Assembly: GCA_965221445.1 (NCBI GenBank)
Contig: CBDCSF010000013.1
Span: 2,108,001-2,172,000, forward strand
DNA length: 64,000 bases
Origin: MPNP01 sp965221445
GTDB lineage: Bacteria > Pseudomonadota > Alphaproteobacteria > Rhodobacterales > Rhodobacteraceae
Reading direction: 5' to 3'
Shown piece after piece: positions 8,749 through 18,151 of this stretch (its first letter is position 1; the number at the start of each line of letters is the position of its first letter). Both the position numbers and the translations under genes were made by a program. The notes under the pieces were generated by a model. It did no database searches. It was not told the DNA's origin and was given only the letters and a program-made list of their open reading frames with translations.

Positions 8749-9771
8749 ATGAGTCTCACTAGAATAACAGGTATTATTGCATCAGTATTCCTGATGATTG
8801 TTGGATCGGCCGTGTCGACTTCAGCACAAACGTTTCTAAGAATTCAAACACACTTTTCACCTGAAACCCTTTCAGGGCAAATGGCTGCTGAATTTATAGA
8901 AGATATCAAAGCCATGTCCAATGGTGAAATCGACGTGGAGATGTTTTACGCTTCGGCTGTTGTCAAATCGGCAGAAACCTTTGATGCTGCTGCAACTGGC
9001 ATTCTGGACTGCGACATGACAGGTGGTGCCTACCAGACAGGTAAGAATCCGGCCTTTCAGTTTGCGGGAGATCTGGCAGGTGGTTACACCAATCCATACC
9101 AGCAGATGGCCTGGCTCTTGCATGGTGGTGGATATGACAAGTTGAATGAACTCTATAATGCACATAACATGGAGTTTATCGGTTGGTGGATCCCTGGTCC
9201 TGAATCACTCTCTTCAACCCGTCCTATTCGTGGTGTTGATGATTTCAAGGATTGGAAATTCCGCTCACCTCCGGGCATGATGACCTTGGTCTTTAATAAT
9301 CTTGGTGCATCTCCGATTGTCATGGATTTCAATGAGATCTTCACTGCACTGGAAACAGGTATTATTGACGGCGCAGATGCTGCTAACCTCACAAATAATG
9401 TTGGATTGGGGCTTTATGACATTGCCGAGCATACCAACTATCCGGGTTTCCACTCAATGCCTGCGGACCACCTTACCTGCCGCATGGATGTTTGGGAGGC
9501 AATGCCAGCCCATCACCAAGCCATTCTCAAGGTTGCAATGCAAGCATTGGCACTTAGAAACGCAACAGCCAACGAAGTCAATAATGCCAGGACAGCCAAA
9601 GAGCTTCGTGCCAAGGGTATTAACCTCTATGAATGGTCTGAAGAAGAGTTAAACAAATACAGGGCAGCTGTTAAATCTGGCTGGACTGAATTTGCAACGA
9701 CTCCAGAGGCCAAGGATCTACTCAACAGCCACATTGAATTCCTGGTCGATCTCGGTTTGATGACGCGATAA
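8749..9771 (+). CDS. dctP: TRAP transporter solute-binding protein DctP
   Basis: 340 residues from the ATG at 8749, chosen because a strong GGAGG precedes it and a signal peptide follows directly (TRITGIIASVFLMIVG, cleavage after STSA). It is exported to the periplasm. The mature protein shows DctP features: AAEFIEDIKAMSNGEIDVEMFYAS, the WKFRSPPGMM stretch whose arginine normally binds the ligand carboxylate, and FTALETGIIDGAD. This supports transport of an organic or sugar acid. It precedes a hairpin and then a second enolase-superfamily gene and the DctQM permease, forming one transport and catabolism unit. An upstream in-frame ATG at 8653 lacks these features. Confidence 0.92.
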   Translation: MSLTRITGIIASVFLMIVGSAVSTSAQTFLRIQTHFSPETLSGQMAAEFIEDIKAMSNGEIDVEMFYASAVVKSAETFDAAATGILDCDMTGGAYQTGKNPAFQFAGDLAGGYTNPYQQMAWLLHGGGYDKLNELYNAHNMEFIGWWIPGPESLSSTRPIRGVDDFKDWKFRSPPGMMTLVFNNLGASPIVMDFNEIFTALETGIIDGADAANLTNNVGLGLYDIAEHTNYPGFHSMPADHLTCRMDVWEAMPAHHQAILKVAMQALALRNATANEVNNARTAKELRAKGINLYEWSEEELNKYRAAVKSGWTEFATTPEAKDLLNSHIEFLVDLGLMTR

Positions 9772-9801
9772 ACATAATAGTTTATTTTACTTTATTTACG
9801 G

Positions 9802-9826
9802 CGGCAGATTCATCTTGTTTCTGCCG
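9802..9826 (+). terminator. Intercistronic hairpin after dctP
   Basis: CGGCAGA (9802-9808) pairs with TCTGCCG (9820-9826) around an 11-nt loop, 30 bp after the dctP stop. No run of T follows, so full termination is unlikely. Such hairpins often stabilise the message of a highly expressed binding protein relative to the permease genes downstream. Confidence 0.5.
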
Positions 9827-9862
9827 CTGTTACTTGACTGGATTTACAACTGGTTCTTGCAG

Positions 9863-11029
9863 ATGAAAATTGTAAGGGTTACCAGCCATGTTCTCCAGTA
9901 TGATCTTCCAGAAAAACTAGGTTACTCCCAGCAATATTATTCCAAGAGAACAGCCCATCTGGTTAGGGTTGATACAGACGAAGGAGTAACTGGTTGGGGA
10001 GAGTGTTTCGGACCAGGGAACATAGCAATTGCCAACAAGGGCATCGTCGAAAGGGTTATTCAACCCCTGATTTTGGATGAAGATCCCTTGGACAGGGATG
10101 TGATTTGGCACAAAATCTACAATATCCTTCGTGATCATGGTCAAAAGGGTATGCCTGTACAGGCCCTGTCGGGGGTTGATATTGCTTTATGGGACATTAC
10201 TGGCAAGGTAGCCGGACTTCCTATACACAAAATCATCGGTGGATCCCACCGGAAAGATGTTCCGGTTTATGGTTATGGAATGATGTTACGGCCTGAGCAG
10301 CCACAGGAACTTGCATCTCGTTTTAGAGAAGAAGCTATTGTATTGAAGGAGATGGGATTTTCTGCGATAAAAATGAAAGTAGGTATCGGATCAAAACAGG
10401 ATATTTTACTGGTTCAGGCTGTACGTGATGGAATTGGAGATGATCTTACCCTCATGGTGGATGCCAATCACTGTTATACAACCAGTGAGGCTTTCCAGGT
10501 TGGGCATTCACTTGAAGAACTTGATGTTTATTGGTTTGAAGAACCAGTCGCACCAGAAGACCTTAGGGGTTATAGAGAATTAAGGGAAGGATTGAGAATA
10601 AATATTGCAGGTGGCGAAGCGGAATATAATCGCTGGGGATGGCTAAACTTGCTGGAATCACGAGGGCTGGATATAGCCCAACCCGAAGTTTGCGCCTTGG
10701 GCGGAATAACGGAGTATTTACGAGTCTTGGCTTTGTGCCACGCACATTTCACACCGGTTGTAAACCATGTTTGGGGGTCGGCCATTGCTCTGGCCACAAA
10801 TTTGCAACTACTTGCCTCGATTCCACCATTACCAGGAGGATTACATCCTTGGGAACCAATGCTGGAATTTGATACAACAGACAACAGATTTCTTGAGGAT
10901 TTACTCAAGATTCCACTTCGAATTAGAGAACAGGTTAAAGAGAATGGAGGAAGAGTAGCCATTCCAACCGGGCCGGGCCTGGGGGTAGAACCTGATCCTG
11001 ACTTCATAAAAAGTTATGAAATCTCATAG
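9863..11029 (+). CDS. Enolase-superfamily sugar-acid enzyme, resembling D-galactarolactone cycloisomerase
   Basis: 388 residues from the ATG at 9863; MKIVRVTSHV is a typical family start, preferred over an ATG 48 bp upstream. Catalytic residues: K170 and K172 in IKMKVG, D200 in MVDANH, E226 in WFEEP, E252 in AGGEAEY and H302 in NHVWGS. The overall run of motifs (GWGECFGPGN, ALSGVDIALWDITGK, PHVWG-like NHVWGSAIALA, a C-terminal GPGLGVE) resembles D-galactarolactone cycloisomerase of Agrobacterium, by memory, rather than its operon partner at 5656. Lying between dctP and dctQM, it probably acts on the imported acid or its lactone. Exact reaction unknown. Confidence 0.82.
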   Translation: MKIVRVTSHVLQYDLPEKLGYSQQYYSKRTAHLVRVDTDEGVTGWGECFGPGNIAIANKGIVERVIQPLILDEDPLDRDVIWHKIYNILRDHGQKGMPVQALSGVDIALWDITGKVAGLPIHKIIGGSHRKDVPVYGYGMMLRPEQPQELASRFREEAIVLKEMGFSAIKMKVGIGSKQDILLVQAVRDGIGDDLTLMVDANHCYTTSEAFQVGHSLEELDVYWFEEPVAPEDLRGYRELREGLRINIAGGEAEYNRWGWLNLLESRGLDIAQPEVCALGGITEYLRVLALCHAHFTPVVNHVWGSAIALATNLQLLASIPPLPGGLHPWEPMLEFDTTDNRFLEDLLKIPLRIREQVKENGGRVAIPTGPGLGVEPDPDFIKSYEIS

Positions 11030-11047
11030 AAGGATTTAGGGGGAAAA

Positions 11048-11896
11048 TTGAACAAGATACTTGAAAATCTATGGGATTGGTTGATACCAATTGCTTTCAT
11101 TGTATGTTTCGGGTGGTGTATCTGGCATGCTCCCGCTTTTATTCTGGATTTAATTCCGCCGGAAAATCAAAGCCTTTTCGATCAGATAAGCGAGTTACAT
11201 CTACGCAAGGACGTAGCCCCCTGGGGTGGAGGGCTGTTTGGTGGTTATACCGACCTTTTTGACTGGGTGGCAATTATCATGATCCCGGTTCTGTTTGGCT
11301 TCGGCATTAGAAATATTAAGGTTGAACCCATGGAATACCAAGAGTGGAGACCGGTTGATAGGGTCGCCCTGTTTTTTGGACGGGTTACTATGGTCCTTAT
11401 TATCTCCATGACTCTTGTCATGTTATATGAAGTCTTTCTCAGGTATGCTCTGGAAAGACCGACTTTATGGGCCAATGAACTTACGCTCTGGATAGCCGGA
11501 TTTGTCTTCCTGCTGTCAGGACTGTATGCCATGCAACAACGATGCCATATCCGGATTTTCCTGATTTACGACATGGTTCCGAGATGGGCCCAACGTACCT
11601 TTGATTCCATTTGGGCATTATTGATTGTAGTCTTTGCTTTCTTTTTGATTTATGGCAGTTTCCAACAGGTTTTTATTGTTAAGTTCTACCGCTGGGAGAT
11701 GTTTGGAACGGCTTTTGATCCCCCAATTCCTGCTACTGTTCAACCTGCGATTCTGATTGTCGTGTCGTTGATTGCCATACAGGGTATTCTGAACCTGATT
11801 TCCGACTGGAACAAGGAGCCAACTGTTCACTCGGCAGCTGATGATATTGACATGGATGAAATTGAAACAATAAAACGTAGTTTGGGGACCGAATAA
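11048..11896 (+). CDS. dctQ: TRAP transporter small permease DctQ
   Basis: 282 residues from TTG at 11048, preceded by an AGGGGG ribosome site. Six hydrophobic segments are visible: ~15-37, ~75-90, ~110-130, ~145-162, ~182-200 and ~230-248. The last four form the DctQ core, marked by FLRYALERPTLWANELTLWI, the usual signature near the start of the domain. The protein is longer than most DctQ subunits (around 160-200 residues) because of an extra N-terminal part with two membrane segments and a soluble loop. It abuts dctM with no gap. Inner-membrane subunit of the sodium-driven tripartite transporter. Confidence 0.9.
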   Translation: MNKILENLWDWLIPIAFIVCFGWCIWHAPAFILDLIPPENQSLFDQISELHLRKDVAPWGGGLFGGYTDLFDWVAIIMIPVLFGFGIRNIKVEPMEYQEWRPVDRVALFFGRVTMVLIISMTLVMLYEVFLRYALERPTLWANELTLWIAGFVFLLSGLYAMQQRCHIRIFLIYDMVPRWAQRTFDSIWALLIVVFAFFLIYGSFQQVFIVKFYRWEMFGTAFDPPIPATVQPAILIVVSLIAIQGILNLISDWNKEPTVHSAADDIDMDEIETIKRSLGTE

Positions 11897-13525
11897 ATGG
11901 ATGTAGGTACAATATCAATCGTTCTGGTCTTTGGACTGATTACCCTCCTCGCCATCGGGATGCCGTTGGGCTTTGCCTCGGCAGTCCTGGCCCTTTTGGT
12001 TATGGTCATGAAATTCGAACCCAACCTGTTGTTGAATCCATTCAGTTTCGGGGAGGGGTTTTTGACGGGTAGGCCCGGGACGGGTCCCCTCTATCTTCTT
12101 ACCCAGAAGATTTTCGATCTCATGACGGAATATGTCTTGATATCGGTGCCGTTGTTTATATTTATGGCCGCCCTCTTGGAGCGGTCGGGTATAGCCAAGG
12201 AAATGTATGATTCCCTGGATTACTGGTTATCAAGGGTCCGTGGAGGTATTGCGATTATTACTTCCCTGATGGCTGTTATCATGGCTGCCATGTCTGGGAT
12301 CATTGGTGGTGAAGTTGTTCTTCTTGGACTCATTGCATTGCCCCAAATGCTCCGTCTGGGATACAACCAGAACCTTGCCATAGGTACAATCTGTGCCTCG
12401 GGAAGCCTTGGTACAATGATTCCACCCTCAATTGTTCTCATCATCTACGGGTTGATAACGGAAACCTCAATCAAGGCTCTCTTTACCGGTGCCTTTATTC
12501 CAGGTTTCATGCTGGCCAGTTTCATTATCATCTACATTGTTCTCAGGACACAGTTGAACCCGACATTGGCACCTCTGCCGGAACCAAGAGAAGGTGATCC
12601 AACCAGCATCCAGAAGCTCGGGTTGTTTGGGGCTTTTCTGTCTATACTTCTCACCGGTGTTTCCTCTCTCCTATTGTTTAGGGCATTATATTTTACCATC
12701 ACGGGCCAGAATTCCACACAGGATGTATTGAATGAGCCTATTTTTCTGGGCATGTCATATCATCTACCCTATCTCGCCGGTTATCTCGTTACCGGTCTGG
12801 TTCTAGCGTTTTTGGTCTTTGGACGAGAACGATGTCGTATCGGATGGACACATGGCAAGGGTTTGGTGCCTCCATTTACTGTCATTGGGGTCGTTTTGGG
12901 TTCGATTTATGGTGGTATTTCCGGCATTACCGAAGCTGCTGGAATGGGAGCATTGGCTGTTTTCGTGATTGCCGCCTTCCGTGGAGAAGCAACGGTTGGT
13001 TTGTTGTGGGACAGTCTAATGCGAACATTGAGGTCGACAGGAACGATTATTTGGGTAACAATCGGGGCTGCTGCCCTTGCTGGTGCCTACACTTTGGCAG
13101 GTGGTCCGGTCTTTATTGCCAATCTTATCGTTGGAAGTGAAATGCCAACCATGCTGGTTCTGCTCACCATGATGGTGATACTCCTGTTTATGGGAGCCTT
13201 TATGGATTGGGTTGGTATTGTGTTGTTGATTATTCCGGTATTTTTGCCCATCGTACAGAGGTTGCCCATCGAAGAAATCGGTTTCATTGGTCAGTTGGAA
13301 CCCAAACATGTCGCTGTTTGGTTTGGTGTCCTGTTCTGTATGAACATGCAGGTGAGTTTCCTCTCACCACCATTTGGTCCCGCTGCATTTTACCTTAAAT
13401 CGGTTGCACCTCCACACATTTCACTAACCGATATTTTCAAGGGCTTTCTGCCATTTATTTGTATACAATTAGTTGCACTTACTGTTATGCTTGTTTGGCC
13501 GTCAATTGTAGAAATACTTTTGTAA
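11897..13525 (+). CDS. dctM: TRAP transporter large permease DctM
   Basis: 542 residues with about a dozen membrane segments, longer than the ~430 typical of DctM because of an inserted segment (~235-300). Family markers include GMPLGFASAVLALL near the N-terminus, PLFIFMAALLERSG, AAMSGIIGGEVVLLG, ICASGSLGTMIPPSIVLIIYG, and later YGGISGITEAAGMGAL. The transport channel for the acid captured by DctP. The gene starts directly after the dctQ stop codon, indicating translational coupling. Confidence 0.93.
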   Translation: MDVGTISIVLVFGLITLLAIGMPLGFASAVLALLVMVMKFEPNLLLNPFSFGEGFLTGRPGTGPLYLLTQKIFDLMTEYVLISVPLFIFMAALLERSGIAKEMYDSLDYWLSRVRGGIAIITSLMAVIMAAMSGIIGGEVVLLGLIALPQMLRLGYNQNLAIGTICASGSLGTMIPPSIVLIIYGLITETSIKALFTGAFIPGFMLASFIIIYIVLRTQLNPTLAPLPEPREGDPTSIQKLGLFGAFLSILLTGVSSLLLFRALYFTITGQNSTQDVLNEPIFLGMSYHLPYLAGYLVTGLVLAFLVFGRERCRIGWTHGKGLVPPFTVIGVVLGSIYGGISGITEAAGMGALAVFVIAAFRGEATVGLLWDSLMRTLRSTGTIIWVTIGAAALAGAYTLAGGPVFIANLIVGSEMPTMLVLLTMMVILLFMGAFMDWVGIVLLIIPVFLPIVQRLPIEEIGFIGQLEPKHVAVWFGVLFCMNMQVSFLSPPFGPAAFYLKSVAPPHISLTDIFKGFLPFICIQLVALTVMLVWPSIVEILL

Positions 13526-13540
13526 ACCGAGGTAATTGCC

Positions 13541-14488
13541 ATGCTTGATAAAGACCAGTTATCTTTTTTTGCCGAGAATGGTTATCTGGTAGTTCCAGAT
13601 GTCATTGATAAGGCAACCCTTGATGCCGTAAAGATTGAATACATTGACCTTGTGGATGATCTATACAGAGGTTGGCATGCCCAGGGTCTGGTTTCGGTAT
13701 CACCTGAGGGTCTTTCCTTTTGGGACAAGATCAGTGAATGCAATCTGCGAGGGATTGATTGGTTTCAGCCCCTGGATATCAGTCTTCCCCACAACGATAT
13801 TACGGAAACCACTCCCATGCATTTTGGCCCGGGAATTTTTGACATAATAACCTCCGGGAAACTTGTTGATATTGTGGAGCAGTTGATTGGTCCGGAAATA
13901 ACTTCAAATCCCATCCAGCATGTCAGGATAAAACCACCGGCAAGAAGTGTACCCAAATCAGAAACACGTGCGCATATTACCGCAACGGACTGGCACCAGG
14001 ATATGGGTGTAACCCTTGAAGAGGCTAATCAAACGAAAATGGTTACCGTCTGGCTGGCTGTAACTGATGCAACTGTTGAAAATGGTTGCCTTCAGGTAGC
14101 GCATGGAAAACATAGCAGTTTACTTCCACATTGTAACAAGACCCAGGTTGGAATTGCCGACAGGTTTCTTCCTTCGGAACACATAGTCCCTACTCCTGTC
14201 CCGGCAGGTGGCGTTGTCATTTTTCATCCTTACACACCTCATTCTTCACTACCAAATTCAAGTAATGAGTTCAGGTGGTCTTTTGACTTGCGGTATAATG
14301 TAACTGGTCAGCCTACTGGCCGTAGCCAGTTTCCAGAGTTTATCGTGCGTTCGAGGGCACGTCCGGAGAAGGAACTTCATGACTGGAAAGTGTGGAAAAG
14401 AAGTTGGGAAGAGACAAGGTGGAAACTCTCAAATATCCCACATATTCCCCAACACCGCTGGAAAAACGAAGCACCATATTGCGCCTGA
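13541..14488 (+). CDS. Phytanoyl-CoA dioxygenase (PhyH) family Fe(II)/2-oxoglutarate oxygenase
   Basis: 315 residues. The iron-binding facial triad is visible as H152 and D154 in TDWHQDMG and a distal histidine (H234) in FHPYTPHSS, followed by the arginine-containing NEFRWSFDLRY that would bind 2-oxoglutarate. The start at 13541 follows a GAGGT site 15 bp after dctM, so it is the last gene of the transport operon. Bacterial PhyH proteins hydroxylate diverse small molecules; this one probably modifies the imported compound or a side group of it. The specific substrate is unknown. Confidence 0.85.
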   Translation: MLDKDQLSFFAENGYLVVPDVIDKATLDAVKIEYIDLVDDLYRGWHAQGLVSVSPEGLSFWDKISECNLRGIDWFQPLDISLPHNDITETTPMHFGPGIFDIITSGKLVDIVEQLIGPEITSNPIQHVRIKPPARSVPKSETRAHITATDWHQDMGVTLEEANQTKMVTVWLAVTDATVENGCLQVAHGKHSSLLPHCNKTQVGIADRFLPSEHIVPTPVPAGGVVIFHPYTPHSSLPNSSNEFRWSFDLRYNVTGQPTGRSQFPEFIVRSRARPEKELHDWKVWKRSWEETRWKLSNIPHIPQHRWKNEAPYCA

Positions 14489-14834
14489 ATTGCAGAAAAT
14501 CAAACAATTTTTTCCTTTTCCTAGTTGCCTGGTGTGACTGCAATGTGTAATTGCTTGCCAGGCCTTAAAGTTGATGTGGTGTTTCTTTAAGGTTTAGGGA
14601 CGGTTTGGAACTCCTGTCTCCTTTCTTGTTCAAGTCGTCCCACTCTTTCCTAACGGTCATTGCAGGTTGCTCTAAATACCATGGTTCAAGTTGACTATGG
14701 ATTAGAAGATTATATTTCTTATCCTCCTTTGAAATCGAAAATCTATTCTTGATTAACTCTTGTCATTGAGAAGAAGTTATAACTAATACATCACTTTGAC
14801 TGAGCGATTAATCTGACCATGAGGAAAAACAACT
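14489..14834. other. Intergenic stretch without a gene
   Basis: 346 bp between the PhyH gene and the GST gene. No plausible reading frame, repeat or strong hairpin was seen. It probably holds the terminator of the sugar-acid operon and the promoter of the GST gene, but neither could be pinned down. Confidence 0.4.
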
Positions 14835-15467
14835 TTGACACAAAACCGTCCTGCATTACGTCTTTACGACAACCAGACTTCAGGCAATGGATACAAACCT
14901 CGTCTTTTACTTGCACATCTTGGAATAGTCTACGATCATGTTGAAATCGACATTCTAAAGGGAGAATCACGAACCCGGTCCTTTTTGGAAAAGAATTCAA
15001 ACGGGCGTATTCCGGTACTTGAGTTGGAGGACGGTACTTGTCTGGCAGAATCCAATGCCATTCTTTATTATCTTGCAGAAGGTTCCCGGTTTCTTCCCAA
15101 GGAACGGGTTGCTCGTGCTCATACCCTACAATGGATGTTTTTTGAGCAGTATAGCCACGAGCCGAATATTGCAGTTGTTCGCCATTGGCTCCAACATACG
15201 GGAATGACCGATGAACAACGTGCACAACTTCCTGCGAAACAAGCAGGTGGGCATGCTGCACTCAAGGTAATGGAAGAACACCTAAGTCGATCGGACTGGT
15301 TCGGTGGTGAGAGTATAACCATCGCCGACATTTCACTCTATGCCTACACTCATGTGGCAGAGGAGGGAGGGTTTAATCTGGAAACCTACCCTTTTGTTCG
15401 TGCCTGGCTTGACCGAGTTGCAACGGAACCAGGTCATGTTCCAATGAATCATGCAAACGGAAGTTAA
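14835..15467 (+). CDS. Glutathione S-transferase family protein
   Basis: 210 residues from a TTG start with GAGGAAAAAC upstream. The N-terminal thioredoxin-like domain has SGNGYKPRLLLAHLG (the active-site Ser/Asn region), NGRIPVLELEDG with the cis-proline, and AESNAILYYLAEG, the glutathione-binding ES motif. The C-terminal helical domain contains TIADISLYAYTHVAEEGG, a well-kept GST N-capping signature. Cytosolic; likely conjugates or isomerises an electrophile. Immediately followed by the N-formylglutamate amidohydrolase-like gene, with which it is probably co-transcribed. Confidence 0.9.
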   Translation: MTQNRPALRLYDNQTSGNGYKPRLLLAHLGIVYDHVEIDILKGESRTRSFLEKNSNGRIPVLELEDGTCLAESNAILYYLAEGSRFLPKERVARAHTLQWMFFEQYSHEPNIAVVRHWLQHTGMTDEQRAQLPAKQAGGHAALKVMEEHLSRSDWFGGESITIADISLYAYTHVAEEGGFNLETYPFVRAWLDRVATEPGHVPMNHANGS

Positions 15468-15497
15468 TTGGGCACCGATTGGCTACCGAGGAAGGTG

Positions 15498-16271
15498 ATG
15501 TTATTGATGGATAGTGAATACAGTGCCAATAATTTTGAACCAGCAGAATTGATTAATCCACAAGGAGATTTCCCCCTTTTGCTGGTATGTGAACATGCCT
15601 CAGATCATATACCCATTGAGTTAAATGATTTGGGAGTTTCGGCCGAAACAAGAAAGAGTCATGCAGTTTATGATATTGGTGCCAGGGAGGTAGCATTTGA
15701 ACTCTCCAGGATTCTGAACTGCCCCCTGATCATTTCCAATGTTTCAAGGATTGTAATTGATTGTAACCGGGATCCGTTTTCGGTTGCGGCAGTCCCTGCC
15801 AAATCGGAAGTCCACACAATCCCAGGTAATAAAAACATTACGAAAGAAGAGCACGAAAGACGCGTTCAACTGTACTACAACCCGTTTCATGACCTGGTTG
15901 AGGAGTTTCTGAACAATAATACAGAGTTAAGTTCCCTTATAGCCATCCACAGTTTCACACCGGTGTTTTTTGGTGTGGATCGACATGTGGATTTGGGAGT
16001 ATTGTTTGATGAGGATAGCAGGTTGGCAGAACTTCTGTTGAGGAAACTGATCAAAATCGACAACCTCAGAGTTGTACCAAATGAACCTTATAAACCCGAC
16101 CCAAAAGTTGTCCACACTGTACAAAGACATGCCCTAAAAAGAAACATGCCCCACCTGATGATTGAAATAAGAAACAGTCTTATTAGAACCCAAACCAATC
16201 AGGAGAAGATGGGTAACCTGTTGTCAACACCAATAAAGCAGTCTGTTGAAAACATTAGACAGGGAATATAA
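15498..16271 (+). CDS. N-formylglutamate amidohydrolase family protein
   Basis: 257 residues from the ATG at 15498, behind a GAGGAAGG site; a TTG at 15468 is possible. Family features: PLLLVCEHASDHIP near residue 30 (the EHAS/GN-like metal site), HAVYDIGAREVAFELS, SRIVIDCNRDP, IAIHSFTPVFFG, and the C-terminal PHLMIEIRNSLI with the conserved E-I-R-N. Classical members release formate from N-formyl-L-glutamate in histidine breakdown, but many paralogues lack hut genes nearby, as here. So the exact substrate is open. Confidence 0.85.
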   Translation: MLLMDSEYSANNFEPAELINPQGDFPLLLVCEHASDHIPIELNDLGVSAETRKSHAVYDIGAREVAFELSRILNCPLIISNVSRIVIDCNRDPFSVAAVPAKSEVHTIPGNKNITKEEHERRVQLYYNPFHDLVEEFLNNNTELSSLIAIHSFTPVFFGVDRHVDLGVLFDEDSRLAELLLRKLIKIDNLRVVPNEPYKPDPKVVHTVQRHALKRNMPHLMIEIRNSLIRTQTNQEKMGNLLSTPIKQSVENIRQGI

Positions 16272-16294
16272 CCAAGTTAAGAAGGATTGAACGA

Positions 16295-17440
16295 ATGCCA
16301 AAATATTGTCACTGGTCGTATCCGACTGATATAACATTAGGGAAGGGAAGCCTGAAGCAACTACCAGAGGCTTGTGTTGCTACCGGTATCCATAAACCGC
16401 TTGTCGTTACCGATAAGGGTCTTGAAGATCATCAAATAATTCATGCCTGTCTTGAGATCTTGAGGGGAAATGGGTTTTCCACGGAACTGTTCAGTAATGT
16501 GAATTCCAATCCAAACGAGGAAAATCTCAATGCAGGATTAGAAGTATTCTTGTCTCTTGGTGCTGATGGAATTGTAGCAATTGGAGGAGGGTCTGCCCTT
16601 GATCTAGGCAAATTGATTGCTTTCATGGCCGTACAGAAGTTGTCTGTTTGGGAATTTGAGGATTTTGGAGATTTATGGAAGAAAGCTGAATCAGAGGGGA
16701 TATCCCCAATCATAGCAATTCCAACGACCGCAGGTACAGGTTCTGAAGTCGGAAGGGCCGGGGTTCTGACAGATACCAGAACTAAGACCAAGAGGGTGAT
16801 ATTTCATCCCAAAATGTTACCCGCAAAAGTTATTGCAGATCCTGATTTGACATATTTCCTACCACCGCCCCTGGTTGCTGGAACTGGAATGGATGCCTTT
16901 GCTCATTGTCTTGAAGCCTATTGTGCGCCTTCATTTCACCCAATGAGTCAAGGGATTGCTCTGGAAGGTTTACGACTGGTTAAGGAAAATTTACCAATAG
17001 CCTACGAGGACAAGGAAAACCTGGAGGCAAGAGAGAACATGCTTGGTGCTGCCATGATGGGAGCAGTAGCTTTTCAAAAGGGATTAGGGGCCATTCATTC
17101 CTTATCCCATCCAATCGGTTCCCTCTATGACAAGCATCATGGAACAACCAATGCCGTTGTTATGCCATATGTGCTTGATTTCAACCGCCAAGTAATAGAA
17201 GACAAAATCATCTCAATAACAAACTATCTTCAAATCCCTAGAGGGTTTGATGGGTTCGCAGAATATGTCCGTGATTTACGTTCCTTTTTGAACATCCCGG
17301 CTAACCTTACTGCATTTGGGATTCCAAGGGACAAACTTAGAGTCATGGCAGAAATGGCTCTCAAAGACCCTACTGCTGGTGGGAATCCTGTTCCTTTAAA
17401 CGTTGATAATCTATTGGAACTTTATGAATCTTGCTTCTGA
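16295..17440 (+). CDS. Iron-containing alcohol dehydrogenase
   Basis: 381 residues, usual length for group III Fe-ADH. The NAD-binding segment is IVAIGGGSALDLGKL; PTTAGTGSEVGR follows. Metal ligands are in ADPDLT / GTGMDAFAHCLEAY and SLSHPIGSLYDKHHGTTNAVVMPYV. Cytosolic oxidoreductase acting on a primary or secondary alcohol or aldehyde, often semialdehydes. It follows the N-formylglutamate amidohydrolase gene by 23 bp, with GAAGGATTG as ribosome site, so the three genes from 14835 form one operon. Substrate unknown. Confidence 0.9.
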   Translation: MPKYCHWSYPTDITLGKGSLKQLPEACVATGIHKPLVVTDKGLEDHQIIHACLEILRGNGFSTELFSNVNSNPNEENLNAGLEVFLSLGADGIVAIGGGSALDLGKLIAFMAVQKLSVWEFEDFGDLWKKAESEGISPIIAIPTTAGTGSEVGRAGVLTDTRTKTKRVIFHPKMLPAKVIADPDLTYFLPPPLVAGTGMDAFAHCLEAYCAPSFHPMSQGIALEGLRLVKENLPIAYEDKENLEARENMLGAAMMGAVAFQKGLGAIHSLSHPIGSLYDKHHGTTNAVVMPYVLDFNRQVIEDKIISITNYLQIPRGFDGFAEYVRDLRSFLNIPANLTAFGIPRDKLRVMAEMALKDPTAGGNPVPLNVDNLLELYESCF

Positions 17441-17485
17441 ACAAGAAGCTATTGGTGCCTATTTTGAAGGGAGGTCCTGTACATT

Positions 17486-17848
17486 TCAGGTTGTTGGCAG
17501 TAGTGGAAACGAACGGATACCAGAGAGGTCAAAGATCATGTCCGCGATGCCACAAGCATTCCATTTTGACAGTGAGGACGTATCCTCAGGAGGACCGTCC
17601 AAGACCTTTTGAACAACTGTCTTCTGATCATCTTCAGACAATCGACTTGGCCGTCCTTGATTGTGAGCAGGTTGCAACCCATCCAAACCCTCGGCGCTGT
17701 AGGTAAAGACCCAATCCCGTACGGTTTGGGTTCCCACCCCCTGCGACCGGGCAGCAACCGTGCGAGAAAAACCAAGCAGGGCATGATAATGGCTCTTGCC
17801 TTTCGCTCCACATGATGATCCTTGCATTTCTTGGCAAAGTACTCTCAT
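17486..17848 (-). mobile_element. Remnant of an IS630-like transposase N-terminus (frameshifted)
   Basis: The minus-strand frame contains a helix-turn-helix region typical of IS630-family transposases: VGTQTVRDWVFTYSAEGLDGLQPAHNQGRPSRLSEDD, split here by notation only. The sequence preceding it needs a frame change near 17770 (RKARAII in another frame) to read as a normal N-terminus, and after ~GIADMI the match ends. The DDE catalytic domain is absent. The fragment lies convergent to the Fe-ADH gene and marks the border between the catabolic and accessory regions. Confidence 0.6.
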
Positions 17849-18013
17849 TCTTTTATCGTGTAGTGATTTTCTATGGGTATGGCTCTCATATCCTGTACTC
17901 CTTCTCTATTAGAATCGCTGGTTGATTTGAAACCAATATGGGAATCTTGGAAAGCCACTACACTATCTTTTTCTGTTAACATGCGGATGAGTCATTCGTT
18001 AGTTGGTTTGGTA

Positions 18014-18128
18014 TAACATCCATGTTACTTAATTTACACCAAGTAACACAATCAGGCAGTTTTGTTACTTATCCTGTTGCAACTAACATCCGTGTTACTT
18101 AATTTACACCAAGTAACACAATCAGACA
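18014..18128. promoter_or_regulatory. Repeated palindromic operator upstream of the Fic gene
   Basis: Two 45-bp direct repeats (18014-18058 and 18084-18128) differ at two positions. Each contains the inverted repeat TGTTACTT-N10-AAGTAACA (arms at 18023-18030/18041-18048 and 18093-18100/18111-18118). A third TGTTACTT half-site lies between them at 18063-18070. The two full sites are exactly 70 bp apart, about seven helical turns, and end 34 bp before the Fic start codon. This looks like cooperative binding by a dimeric regulator, possibly the Fic protein's own C-terminal winged helix. Confidence 0.65.
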
Positions 18129-18151
18129 AAAATTAAACTTCTGGAAATGGA

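Noticed and set aside
18014..18128. CRISPR-like or iteron array
   Set aside because: Only two full repeats and a half-site, each an internal palindrome with identical spacer bases, directly before a promoter-distance start codon. No replication gene or cas gene nearby. An operator fits better.
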